Source: DAIPXZ01 sp036782995
GTDB taxonomy: Bacteria > Bacillota > Clostridia > Saccharofermentanales > Saccharofermentanaceae
DNA length: 30,880 nucleotides
Direction of reading: 5' to 3'
Assembly: GCA_036782995.1 (NCBI GenBank)
Contig: DAIPXZ010000014.1
Coordinates: 1-30,880, forward strand
Of the stretch, positions 1-6,995 are shown piece by piece. The notes beneath the pieces were generated by a model. The model was not told the origin of the DNA. It did not search any database and saw nothing but the letters and a program-made list of their open reading frames with translations. Each line of letters starts with the position of its first letter. Position 1 is the first letter of the stretch. A program made the position numbers and the translations under genes.

Positions 1-192
1 AAAACGGCCAAGATTTTGCTGATTGTGACCTGGGTGCTTTTCGCATTGGGTTTGATCGGATCGATTGTCTACAGCATCATTTCACTCGGTGCTCTATCTG
101 GTGGAATGGATGAATTCATGGAAGTATACGAATCAGCCTACGAATCGGCTTACGAATCGATGATGGCAACTACAGAAGCCGGTTTGTTTTAA
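1..192 (+). CDS. C-terminal end of a small membrane protein (partial)
   Basis: This is the last 63 codons of a reading frame that enters from outside the window and stops at TAA 190-192. The visible part begins with a charged residue, then a hydrophobic helix of about 22 residues (roughly residues 5-28), then an acidic polar tail containing three tandem YES(A/M) units. The helix after a Lys-rich start resembles the second membrane helix of the next gene, so this may be a paralogue of it, perhaps of the same CD225/dispanin-like type; that is inference from a short fragment. A strong hairpin follows the stop, so the transcript probably ends here. Function is unknown. Confidence 0.6.
   Translation, partial: KTAKILLIVTWVLFALGLIGSIVYSIISLGALSGGMDEFMEVYESAYESAYESMMATTEAGLF
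127..162 (+). repeat. Three in-frame 12-bp tandem repeats
   Basis: Three consecutive 12-bp units beginning TACGAATC encode YESA, YESA and YESM in the tail of the partial gene. Third-position differences between units (tca/tcg, gcc/gct) show the copies are not freshly duplicated. Confidence 0.7.
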
Positions 193-215
193 GTGAGTAA
201 TAGTAAATATAGTAC

Positions 216-247
216 AGAAAAGACAAAGGATTCCTTTGTCTTTTCTT
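216..247 (+). terminator. Perfect 14-bp stem hairpin, probable intrinsic terminator
   Basis: Positions 216-229 are the exact reverse complement of 233-246, with a 3-nt loop (ATT). The 3' arm is T-rich and serves as the U-tract. It lies 24 bp after the stop of the first gene and only about 5 bp before the ribosome binding site (AAGGAG, 252-257) of the next, so it could also work as an attenuator for the downstream gene, for which I see no separate promoter after the hairpin. Confidence 0.72.
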
Positions 248-262
248 GCATAAGGAGTAAAT

Positions 263-820
263 ATGACGAAGTTTTGTGCGTCCTGTAATCAGTCTTACGA
301 TAGCGGGAGGTTTTGCCCGAAATGCGGAAAGATGCTAGAAGATTCGATATCTTCTGTAAATAATACTGCAGTGGCACAGAGTGCGCCGATTACCGCTTTC
401 GAGCCAGTATCTATGACGCCTGTAACTGCGTCAGTGGAGGCTTTCGCTCCGGTCCAAACGTCGCAGTATCACGGAACGGCGAGTGCGGGACCGACTCCGC
501 CGCCACCATCCCCGGAAGCATTTTATGATGTGAAGGAAAGACCGGATGGCTTGCTCATGCGAGGGATATGTATTGTCACATTGGTGATTTCTGTTTTATC
601 CTGTTCCGTTATTTCGATTGTGACTTCGATTGTCGGTATTGTACGTGCAAACGCAGTCGAACACGAATCGAATATCGTGATTGCCCGTGAAAAGTTTTCT
701 CTTTGTAAGGTGATGACGATTCTCTCTGTAGTATTTATTGTGCTCTCCATTCTCATAAGCGTTATCTTTGCTCTCGTAATGGGCGATTCCATTTTTCCTG
801 CGGAAAGTATTGCCAAATGA
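263..820 (+). CDS. Zinc-ribbon membrane protein with CD225/dispanin-like C-terminal half
   Basis: A 185-residue protein with an N-terminal zinc ribbon (Cys5-x2-Cys8 ... Cys18-x2-Cys21), a low-complexity linker rich in Thr, Ala and Pro (about residues 30-85, with a run of prolines near 79-83) and two membrane helices (about 101-127 and 150-173). Between the helices is a polar loop with an Ala-rich segment just before a Ser-containing amphipathic stretch, the arrangement seen in bacterial CD225/dispanin or DUF4190-type proteins. The zinc ribbon would face the cytoplasm. Start ATG 263 has AAGGAG at 252-257. The role is unknown; zinc-ribbon-plus-helix proteins are common and poorly characterised in Clostridia. 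Assignment to CD225 is by pattern only. Confidence 0.75.
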   Translation: MTKFCASCNQSYDSGRFCPKCGKMLEDSISSVNNTAVAQSAPITAFEPVSMTPVTASVEAFAPVQTSQYHGTASAGPTPPPPSPEAFYDVKERPDGLLMRGICIVTLVISVLSCSVISIVTSIVGIVRANAVEHESNIVIAREKFSLCKVMTILSVVFIVLSILISVIFALVMGDSIFPAESIAK

Positions 821-857
821 TCTTTCTTCACGCGCATGAGTAAAGATTATCTTTTTT
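819..857 (+). terminator. Possible intrinsic terminator after the zinc-ribbon membrane gene
   Basis: ATCTTT (820-825) can pair with AAAGAT (842-847), with an inner TCA/TGA extension around the loop CGCGCA, and a run of six T at 852-857 follows. The stem is imperfect and there are four bases before the T-run, so the call is moderate. Confidence 0.4.
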
Positions 858-904
858 ATTGTCAAAATGCACAGAAACCTAATGTAGTTTTCTCAAAAAC
901 GTTG

Positions 905-910
905 TATAAT
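905..910 (+). promoter_or_regulatory. Perfect -10 box (TATAAT) upstream of the coiled-coil gene
   Basis: TATAAT lies 35 bp before the ATG at 946. No good -35 hexamer sits at 16-18 bp spacing, so this is a one-element prediction. The SD-like AAAGGGG (931-937) is about 8 bp before the start. Confidence 0.45.
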
Positions 911-945
911 CAAATATACCAATTCGAATTAAAGGGGTAGATACA

Positions 946-2643
946 ATGAAGAAGTGTCCAGCATGTGGCGTAATGATGGGAGATAATGTTGCCCGTTGTT
1001 TTATGTGTAAATACGACTTCCAAAAGGCGGCTCGCGAGGGCGAAGAAACGGCCAAGAAGGAAGCAATTGATCACCTAAAGAAGAATGAAGATGAAGTGAA
1101 CGGCCGTGTTAAAGAGAAGCGTGCCGAAGAAGAGAAATATTTGGTTGAATTGAAGCAAAAGAATCAACACGAGATTGAAGCGTTGAATCAGCAGCTAGAG
1201 GCGGAAAAGCTTCGCATCGAGACGGAATATGTAGAGATTCGCAAGCGTGCTCTTGAAGAAAGAACAGCTTTAGAGAAGGAGCTACAGAGCGTACGCGATT
1301 CCATCACCAAGGAACAAGCAAAGGTGACGGATAGTCAGGCGCAGGTGGATGAGATTCTTGCTGAAGCCCGTAAGAAGGCTGAAGCGGAACGCGAAGAGAT
1401 GATTAAGGTTGCCACGAAAGAACAAGAGGCGATTCTTCTTGAAGCACAAAAGCAGACGGAGAAGTTAGCGGTTCAGGTTCAAAAAGAATATAAAGAAGCC
1501 ATGGCAAAGAAGCAGCAAATGCTGGAAGAGGCCAAGAAGGCGGAAGAAGATTCCAAGGATACATTTGATCGCCGCGATAAGGCAAAGACCGAATTGACCG
1601 AGCTGGAAACGGCTATTGCGAATGTGCGCAAGAGCTTTGAAGAAGAGCAAGAGAAGGCACGCAAAGAGGTCGAAGAGGCAAGCAACAACCGACTGAAGGA
1701 AGCGGAAGAAGCGAAGAATGCCGCGATTATCGAAGCGGAACAAATTAATGCCGGTATCGAGGAGACAAAGAAGCAAGCTGCCGAAGAGCTTGAGATTTAT
1801 GTAAATGCCGCGAAGAAGGCAATTGCTGAGCAGGAAGCTGCTGCGTTGAAGGTAGCGGAAATCGAAGAAGGCTTTAAGAAGACGCAAGGCGAATTGGAAG
1901 AAGCAAAGAAGGCTCTCGAGGCCGTCGAGCTCCAGAAGAAGAGCCTTGAAGACGAAGTAAAAGAGAAATTCGGTAATCTCGAAGAACAGAAGAAGAATCT
2001 TGAAGATGAGATTGAAACACTCACGACGACGCGCGATAGCACGAAGGCTTCAATGTCGGAAGAAAAGGCCACATTGGCTGCTGAACTGGAAGAAGCGAGG
2101 GCGATTATTGCCGATTCGAAGAATGCACAGGAGATTGCAGCTGTTGAGGCGCAGGAAATTATCCTGACGGCGGAAAAACGAGCAGTTACGCTGAAGGAAG
2201 CTGCTGTTTCCGAGAGTGAAAAGGGTAAGCTTCTGGCAATAATTGAAGAGAAGGAGCGTGAGATTGAGACGATGACCAAGGAAAGAGATGAATTGGCGAA
2301 GAAGTTGGAAGAGACGCAGGCCGCGATTGATAAGCTGAACGAGAGAATTGATTCTATGACAGCCGGCGGTATCGGAGGAGCGATTTCTCTTCAAGATACG
2401 AGTAAAGAGTATTCTGTTGTAGTTGTACCACATACTGCTACCGGTGAAGTCAATTCCGATCGCATGGGCGAGATTTTGCAAGCGAAGTCAGAGAAGGGCT
2501 GGCACCTCCATTCCATCTTGAATGACGAGGGCGGTCGTATCCAAGCTTCTCTATCCGGCGCTGAAAATGTTTCGCTTTCGACAGGTGTTTCTTTTAAAGA
2601 AGACCGTGTCATTATGGTTTTCGAGAAGAACAGAGCCGAATAA
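946..2643 (+). CDS. Zinc-ribbon, long coiled-coil protein with C-terminal DUF4177-like domain
   Basis: A 565-residue protein. The N-terminus is a short zinc ribbon (Cys4, Cys7, Cys18, Cys21). Residues about 26-470 are an almost unbroken Glu/Lys/Ala-rich heptad coiled coil with few helix breakers. The last 85 residues form a compact domain that opens with a beta strand (EYSVVVVPH), contains an EKGWHLHSI core and ends with a strand (RVIMVFEK); this is the pattern of DUF4177, where a strand is followed by an alpha helix and a G-W motif. There is no signal peptide or membrane segment, so it should be a cytoplasmic rod. Function unknown. It shares the N-terminal ribbon idea with the preceding membrane protein. 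Long coiled-coil proteins with ordinary function (SMC-like, scaffold) lack an ATPase head here. It has its own -10 box and terminator, so it is probably monocistronic. Confidence 0.85.
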   Translation: MKKCPACGVMMGDNVARCFMCKYDFQKAAREGEETAKKEAIDHLKKNEDEVNGRVKEKRAEEEKYLVELKQKNQHEIEALNQQLEAEKLRIETEYVEIRKRALEERTALEKELQSVRDSITKEQAKVTDSQAQVDEILAEARKKAEAEREEMIKVATKEQEAILLEAQKQTEKLAVQVQKEYKEAMAKKQQMLEEAKKAEEDSKDTFDRRDKAKTELTELETAIANVRKSFEEEQEKARKEVEEASNNRLKEAEEAKNAAIIEAEQINAGIEETKKQAAEELEIYVNAAKKAIAEQEAAALKVAEIEEGFKKTQGELEEAKKALEAVELQKKSLEDEVKEKFGNLEEQKKNLEDEIETLTTTRDSTKASMSEEKATLAAELEEARAIIADSKNAQEIAAVEAQEIILTAEKRAVTLKEAAVSESEKGKLLAIIEEKEREIETMTKERDELAKKLEETQAAIDKLNERIDSMTAGGIGGAISLQDTSKEYSVVVVPHTATGEVNSDRMGEILQAKSEKGWHLHSILNDEGGRIQASLSGAENVSLSTGVSFKEDRVIMVFEKNRAE

Positions 2644-2663
2644 TTATTAATGTAATGAATATT

Positions 2664-2706
2664 AGGGAAGCCGAAATCCGAACAGGAAGAAGCTTCCCTT
2701 TTTTTA
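2664..2706 (+). terminator. Intrinsic terminator after the coiled-coil gene
   Basis: AGGGAAGC (2664-2671) pairs with GCTTCCCT (2692-2699), followed by an eight-T run (2699-2706). A typical Rho-independent terminator 20 bp after the stop codon. Confidence 0.9.
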
Positions 2707-2784
2707 TAGATTGTGATGGCAAATGGATGTGCATACTACCGATTGCAGAATCTTTTGTGGGGGCATGTATTCTGCGGAATTTCG

Positions 2785-2814
2785 TTTCCATAAACGCTCT
2801 TTTTGTATTACAAT
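2785..2814 (+). promoter_or_regulatory. Probable sigma-A promoter for hprK-murB-rapZ-whiA
   Basis: TTTCCA (2785-2790) and TACAAT (2809-2814) are separated by 18 bp, 41 bp before the hprK start. The -35 matches the consensus at four of six positions and the -10 at five of six. Confidence 0.5.
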
Positions 2815-2855
2815 GAATTGGTAAAGAAATATAGACGAAAACGGAGGCTTCTTTC

Positions 2856-3785
2856 ATGCCCTACTCCAGTGTTTTCCTTTCGGAGATTATTAAGTCGTTT
2901 AATCTGGAAGTGGTTTATTCTCCGGGTGAACTTGAAAAGATTCGTATTCATGTCGCGGACGTCACTCGTCCGGGTCTTCAATTAGCCGGCTATTATGACC
3001 ATTTTGGGCCGGACCGTATTCAGTTAATTGGTAATATGGAACATGCCTATTTGGAGAAGCTTTCTTCCGAATCGAGAAGAAAGAGACTTCTCTCGCTTTT
3101 CGAAAAGAATATTCCCTGTTTGATTTTGACGCGTGACCACGAAGCACATAAGGAATTACTTTCTGTTGCGAAAAAGACAAAGATTCCGGTACTTCGCACC
3201 CATATGGCAACGAGTGAATTCATGAGCTCGCTTGTAAAGTACTTGAATGTGGAACTCGCGCCCCGTATTTCTATGCACGGCGTTTTGGTCGAAGTAAATG
3301 GTGAAGGTATTTTGATTTTGGGAGAAAGCGGCGTCGGTAAATCCGAAACTGCACTTGAAATTGTTAAGAGAGGCCATCGACTGATTGCCGATGACCAAGT
3401 CGAAATCCGGCGGGTATCCGAGACGACTCTTCTGGGACGCGCACCGGAAATTATTCGCCACTTGATTGAGATTCGCGGAATTGGCATTCTGGACGTTAAA
3501 GAGCTCTACGGTGTTTCGTCTGTTAAGCCACAGGAGAACATTGACTTCGTTATTAATCTTGAATTATGGGATGAGAAGAAGACATATGACCGATTAGGCA
3601 TTGTCGATGAGACGACTGATATTTTGGGCATTCCGGTTCCGTCACTTACCATACCGGTCGGACCGGGACGTAACTTGGCCATTATCGTTGAAGCTGCGGC
3701 AATTAACTATCGTGTTAAAAAGATGGGCTACAATGCCGCGAAAGATCTCGTGGGAAGAGTTTTCCCAGGCGGCATCAATACATAA
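2856..3785 (+). CDS. hprK: HPr kinase/phosphorylase
   Basis: Bifunctional enzyme that phosphorylates and dephosphorylates Ser46 of HPr, the switch for carbon catabolite repression in Gram-positive bacteria. The 309-residue length is normal for the family. The P-loop GESGVGKS is at residues 156-163, the following ADDQVEI (Asp179-Asp180) matches the conserved acidic motif, and EIRGIGILDV (205-214) is the family signature region. The N-terminal domain (about 1-130) is the HprK N-domain. Start ATG 2856 follows GGAGG at 2843-2847. It heads a run of four same-strand genes (hprK, murB, rapZ, whiA), linking sugar status to cell-wall precursor synthesis. Confidence 0.97.
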   Translation: MPYSSVFLSEIIKSFNLEVVYSPGELEKIRIHVADVTRPGLQLAGYYDHFGPDRIQLIGNMEHAYLEKLSSESRRKRLLSLFEKNIPCLILTRDHEAHKELLSVAKKTKIPVLRTHMATSEFMSSLVKYLNVELAPRISMHGVLVEVNGEGILILGESGVGKSETALEIVKRGHRLIADDQVEIRRVSETTLLGRAPEIIRHLIEIRGIGILDVKELYGVSSVKPQENIDFVINLELWDEKKTYDRLGIVDETTDILGIPVPSLTIPVGPGRNLAIIVEAAAINYRVKKMGYNAAKDLVGRVFPGGINT

Positions 3786-3834
3786 GAGATTCGTTCGTTA
3801 CCGATCTTCAATAGCAGGATGAAGGAGAGAAAAG

Positions 3835-4923
3835 ATGAGCGTTAGTGAGCAGGCGATTACCACATTAAGAAACCAATTAGTCGATGCCGGGTATTGGGAC
3901 CTGGAAGAGAATCTTAAGAAGAATGAACCGATGAACACGCACACCTCGTTTCGTGTCGGCGGACCGGCAGAGATATATGCCGAGCCGACGAACTTAAAAG
4001 AAGTCATCATGTTGATTCAAATCGCGAAGTCCTTGGAGATTCCTTACTATCTCATGGGCAACGGTTCGAATATCGTTGTATCGGATGATGGAATTGATGG
4101 AATAGTCATTCGTTTGGGCGAGAAATTTTCGAGTATTTGGACAGAAACGAAGGACGACGATCCCGATCACGTATATATTCATGCATATGCAGGAGCATTA
4201 CTGTCCAAGGTGTCTTCACGTGCCGTAAAGCACGAGCTTACCGGACTCGAATTCGCATCCGGTATTCCGGGTAGTATAGGCGGAGCCGTTTTCATGAATG
4301 CCGGCGCATATGGACGTGACATGTCTTGTGTTGTAGATTCAGCGCTTTGCATTACCAATGAAGGCGAGACGTATGTCATCGAAGGCCATGAATTTGCATA
4401 TGGTTACAGAAGCAGCCGATTTATGGCGTTGGGTGGAATAGTCATGTCTGTCGTTTTGAAGCTTGAGCGCGGTGACCCAGAAGTTATTCAGGCAACAATT
4501 AAGGATTTAGCGGAGAAGAGAAATGCGTCCCAACCGTTGAATTTTCCAAGTGCTGGTTGTATGTTCAAACGCCCGGAGGGCTATTATGCCGGCGTTTTGA
4601 TTGAAGAAGCGGGACTGAAGGGCGTTTCTGTCGGTGGAGCCGAGGTATCAGAGAAGCATGCGGGCTTCGTCATTAATAAGGGCGGAGCGACGGCGACCGA
4701 TATCGCTGACCTTGTAAAGAAGATTCAAGCTACTGTGAAAGAAAAATCCGGTGTCTCGTTGGAGACAGAAGTTCGTTTCATCGGCAAGGGCTTTTCACAA
4801 CCAAAGGAAGGTTACAATCCGAAGACTACCGGCGTGGAATTGCATAAGAAGGCAAAGAAAGTTGTCGTCATTCCAGAGGCGAAGGCTTCAACAGCGCCAA
4901 TCGCACAGCCCACCAAAGCGTAA
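3835..4923 (+). CDS. murB: UDP-N-acetylenolpyruvoylglucosamine reductase
   Basis: FAD enzyme that reduces UDP-GlcNAc-enolpyruvate to UDP-MurNAc with NADPH in the cytoplasm, the second committed step to peptidoglycan. The FAD-binding part is clear: NTHTSFRVGGPAEI (34-47), GNGSNIVVSD (75-84) and GIPGSIGGAVFMNAGAYG (143-160). The substrate-domain motif YGYRSSRF (189-196) and the catalytic Glu (E312, in LETEVRFIG) are present. The general-acid serine expected in the PSAGS-type motif is cysteine here (Cys242, in PSAGCMFKRP). At 362 residues it is about 45 residues longer than usual because of a Lys/Ala/Pro-rich tail after residue 317 with no recognisable domain. The start ATG 3835 follows AAGGAGAG. 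It is a type II MurB by the absence of the long E. coli-type insertions. Confidence 0.96.
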   Translation: MSVSEQAITTLRNQLVDAGYWDLEENLKKNEPMNTHTSFRVGGPAEIYAEPTNLKEVIMLIQIAKSLEIPYYLMGNGSNIVVSDDGIDGIVIRLGEKFSSIWTETKDDDPDHVYIHAYAGALLSKVSSRAVKHELTGLEFASGIPGSIGGAVFMNAGAYGRDMSCVVDSALCITNEGETYVIEGHEFAYGYRSSRFMALGGIVMSVVLKLERGDPEVIQATIKDLAEKRNASQPLNFPSAGCMFKRPEGYYAGVLIEEAGLKGVSVGGAEVSEKHAGFVINKGGATATDIADLVKKIQATVKEKSGVSLETEVRFIGKGFSQPKEGYNPKTTGVELHKKAKKVVVIPEAKASTAPIAQPTKA

Positions 4924-5008
4924 GTGGACGAGACAGCACTCAAGTGCTTCTGATTCCGCATAATTGGATAATTGCAAAATAATTGAGAAGAGGAGCCATA
5001 TCAAGTAC

Positions 5009-5911
5009 ATGGACGTTATCATATTGACAGGTATGTCAGGTGCAGGAAAGAGTCAGGCCGCGAATTTTTTGGAGGATCAGGGCTATTTTTGCATCGATAA
5101 CTTACCACCGATGGTTCTGCCTGAACTCGTTCGAACTTTTCTAAAAGGACAAGGCGGCGAAGGATATGCCATTAATAAGCTTGCTTTTGTCGTTGATATT
5201 CGAAGTAATGAGCTTTTGAAGGGCTTCGGCAAAGCAATTACGGAGATTCAATCACTCGAATGCCCCTATCGGATTATTTTCTTAGAGGCTAACGATCAAG
5301 TTCTTGTGAACCGCTATCGACAAACTCGTCGCAAGCACCCACTTTCCCAAGGCCTTTCGCTCTCCGAAGCTATTTCCAAGGAACGTGAGCTTTTGCGCGG
5401 CATCCGTGCGCGAGCGACGCATACCATCGATACATCCATGATGGCGATGAGTGGTCTTCGAGAGGAATTGCAATCCATTATTGATATTCAGGAAGTAGGC
5501 ATGATGGATATTCATGTCGAATCCTTCGGATTCAAATACGGTATACCGGTCGACTGCGACAATATTTATGACGTCCGTTTTTTGCCAAATCCTTTCTATG
5601 AACCTACGCTCAAGATGATGTCGGGGAAGGACGCCCCCATCGAAGAGTATCTTCTCTCTTTTGACGAGACGAAGGAATATCTTCAAAAGCAAATCGACCT
5701 TTTGACATATTCAATTCCTTTCTATATCCGCGAAGGCAAGGCCCGTCTGATGATTGGTGTCGGCTGTACCGGCGGACGTCATCGTTCTGTCTATGTGGCG
5801 ATTTGCATTCATAAAGCGCTTTCTGATTTGGGCTACCGTGTTTCGATTCATCACAGGGATATCGATAAAGACCCCCGCTATGTGCAACCGAAAAATACCG
5901 AGGAAGCCTGA
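5009..5911 (+). CDS. rapZ: RapZ/YvcJ-family nucleotide-binding protein
   Basis: P-loop protein of the RapZ (YvcJ) family. In E. coli RapZ is the RNase adapter that controls GlmZ and hence glucosamine-6-phosphate synthase; in Gram-positives the partner is less certain. The 300-residue product starts with MDVIILTGMSGAGKS (P-loop at 8-15), has the CIDNLPP motif at 28-34, and the C-terminal signature GCTGGRHRSV typical of the family. I chose ATG 5009, with AGGAG at 4991-4995 (13 nt away, rather long), over the upstream in-frame TTG at 4964, which has no ribosome binding site and adds 15 residues before the usual N-terminus. Its TGA shares one base with the whiA ATG (TGATG), implying coupling. Confidence 0.95.
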   Translation: MDVIILTGMSGAGKSQAANFLEDQGYFCIDNLPPMVLPELVRTFLKGQGGEGYAINKLAFVVDIRSNELLKGFGKAITEIQSLECPYRIIFLEANDQVLVNRYRQTRRKHPLSQGLSLSEAISKERELLRGIRARATHTIDTSMMAMSGLREELQSIIDIQEVGMMDIHVESFGFKYGIPVDCDNIYDVRFLPNPFYEPTLKMMSGKDAPIEEYLLSFDETKEYLQKQIDLLTYSIPFYIREGKARLMIGVGCTGGRHRSVYVAICIHKALSDLGYRVSIHHRDIDKDPRYVQPKNTEEA

Positions 5912-6792
5912 TGAAGCCCGATTCCTTTTCACAACAAACCAAGAAAGAGATATTACGAAACACGAACCTTTCTGTGCCTTCTTGGGAGGCAGAGCTGGCG
6001 GCGATGTGCTTTTGTCTCGGGTATCGTTTTGAAAATGGGTACATCGTTACTTCGACTCGAAACGAAGATATCGCGAAACGCATCCAAAAGGCAGGCACTG
6101 CCACACTCCGAGAGGCTCGATTGTCTGTGGAAAAAGCCCGCGGTGGTGCTTTGCACGTGGTAGAGATTACTTCGGACGACGACGCGTGGCTCTTGCGTTA
6201 CGCGGATCCGGATGAGATTGACTTGGTGTTTTCGGACCAGACAGAATTGCGTCGAGCGATGATTCGCGGGGCGTTTTTGGCACATGGCTATGTTGCAGAG
6301 CCAGAGTCGGCCTATCGTGTCGAGCTTTTTTGTCGAGAAGACATTTTCTACAAGCCATTGATGTTACTTCTGCATGCTGAAAATATTCGCCCGATGTTAT
6401 CGGCGAGAGCAAATGATCATGTTCTTTATTTCAAAGAATTCGAGTCGGTTGCGGATTTCCTGACGCTTGTTGGGGCGTCTGATGCAATGATTCGCATCGA
6501 GGATATCCGTATCAACCGTGATTTCAGTGCAAAGATGCATCGAATGGTAAATTGCGATGACTGGAATTTGTCTCGTCAGGCGGATGCCAGTGCGGCGCGC
6601 ACGGAGGCACTTCGCATTCTTCTTTCTTCGCCAAAGGCGGCGTCTTTGCCAAACGAGCTTTTGCAAGCTGCGAAGGTTCACATTGACAATCCGGGGCTGT
6701 CGCTTAAAGAACTCGGTGAGCTGATGGAGCCACCGATTAGTAAGTCGGGCATGAATCACCGATTGAAAAAGCTCATGGAGTATCTGGAATGA
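5911..6792 (+). CDS. whiA: WhiA DNA-binding regulator
   Basis: WhiA is a LAGLIDADG-derived DNA-binding protein; it controls sporulation septation in Streptomyces and affects division and chromosome segregation in Bacillus. The 293-residue protein has an N-terminal part matching the first LAGLIDADG-like half, the second half with IRGAFLAHGYVAEPE-like sequence (about residue 120), the MHRMVNCDDWNL region typical of the family, and the C-terminal helix-turn-helix with SLKELGELMEPPISKSG. It is slightly shorter than the common 310-330 residues. The ATG shares its first base with the rapZ stop. glmR (yvcK), often between rapZ and whiA in Firmicutes, is missing at this place. Confidence 0.95.
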   Translation: MKPDSFSQQTKKEILRNTNLSVPSWEAELAAMCFCLGYRFENGYIVTSTRNEDIAKRIQKAGTATLREARLSVEKARGGALHVVEITSDDDAWLLRYADPDEIDLVFSDQTELRRAMIRGAFLAHGYVAEPESAYRVELFCREDIFYKPLMLLLHAENIRPMLSARANDHVLYFKEFESVADFLTLVGASDAMIRIEDIRINRDFSAKMHRMVNCDDWNLSRQADASAARTEALRILLSSPKAASLPNELLQAAKVHIDNPGLSLKELGELMEPPISKSGMNHRLKKLMEYLE

Positions 6793-6798
6793 GTTTTT
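6772..6798 (+). terminator. Weak candidate terminator at the end of whiA
   Basis: CTCAT (6772-6776) can pair with ATGAG (6789-6793), followed by five T and further T-rich sequence. The stem has only five base pairs and overlaps the whiA stop, so this is a weak call. Confidence 0.25.
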
Positions 6799-6941
6799 CT
6801 TCTTTTTGTTTGACGAACGAATGTGGTCGGAACATGTCTGTGTTTCTCAATTTTCTTTAGGTTGAACGAGAAATATGCTTACGAAAACATCAAATGAGGC
6901 AAAATTTGTGCAATTTTTCTCTAACGAATCGACACCGGATG

Positions 6942-6950
6942 TGATAGTAT
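6942..6950 (+). promoter_or_regulatory. Extended -10 promoter element
   Basis: TGATAGTAT fits the extended -10 layout (TGn followed by a TATAAT-like hexamer, TAGTAT). It lies 46 bp before the propeller gene start. No good -35 at 16-18 bp. A TCGACA hexamer lies only 10 bp upstream, which is too close. Confidence 0.45.
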
Positions 6951-6995
6951 AGGAAAATACACAAGAAGATTTTCATTTCGATGATGAGGGTTTGC

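Noticed and set aside
1465..2481. Several long minus-strand reading frames inside the coiled-coil gene
   Set aside because: They are shadows of the biased Glu/Lys/Ala codons on the other strand, rich in Leu/Phe/Ser, without ribosome sites or family features.
2612..2857. Minus-strand 81-codon frame across the hprK leader
   Set aside because: It overlaps a terminator and promoter, has no ribosome site and no recognisable feature.
4935..4948. Small inverted repeat (AGCAC/GTGCT) between murB and rapZ
   Set aside because: Five base pairs without a T-run; too short to call a terminator or a control element.
4964..5008. Upstream TTG start for rapZ
   Set aside because: No ribosome site, and it adds residues before the normal MDVIILTG start of the family.
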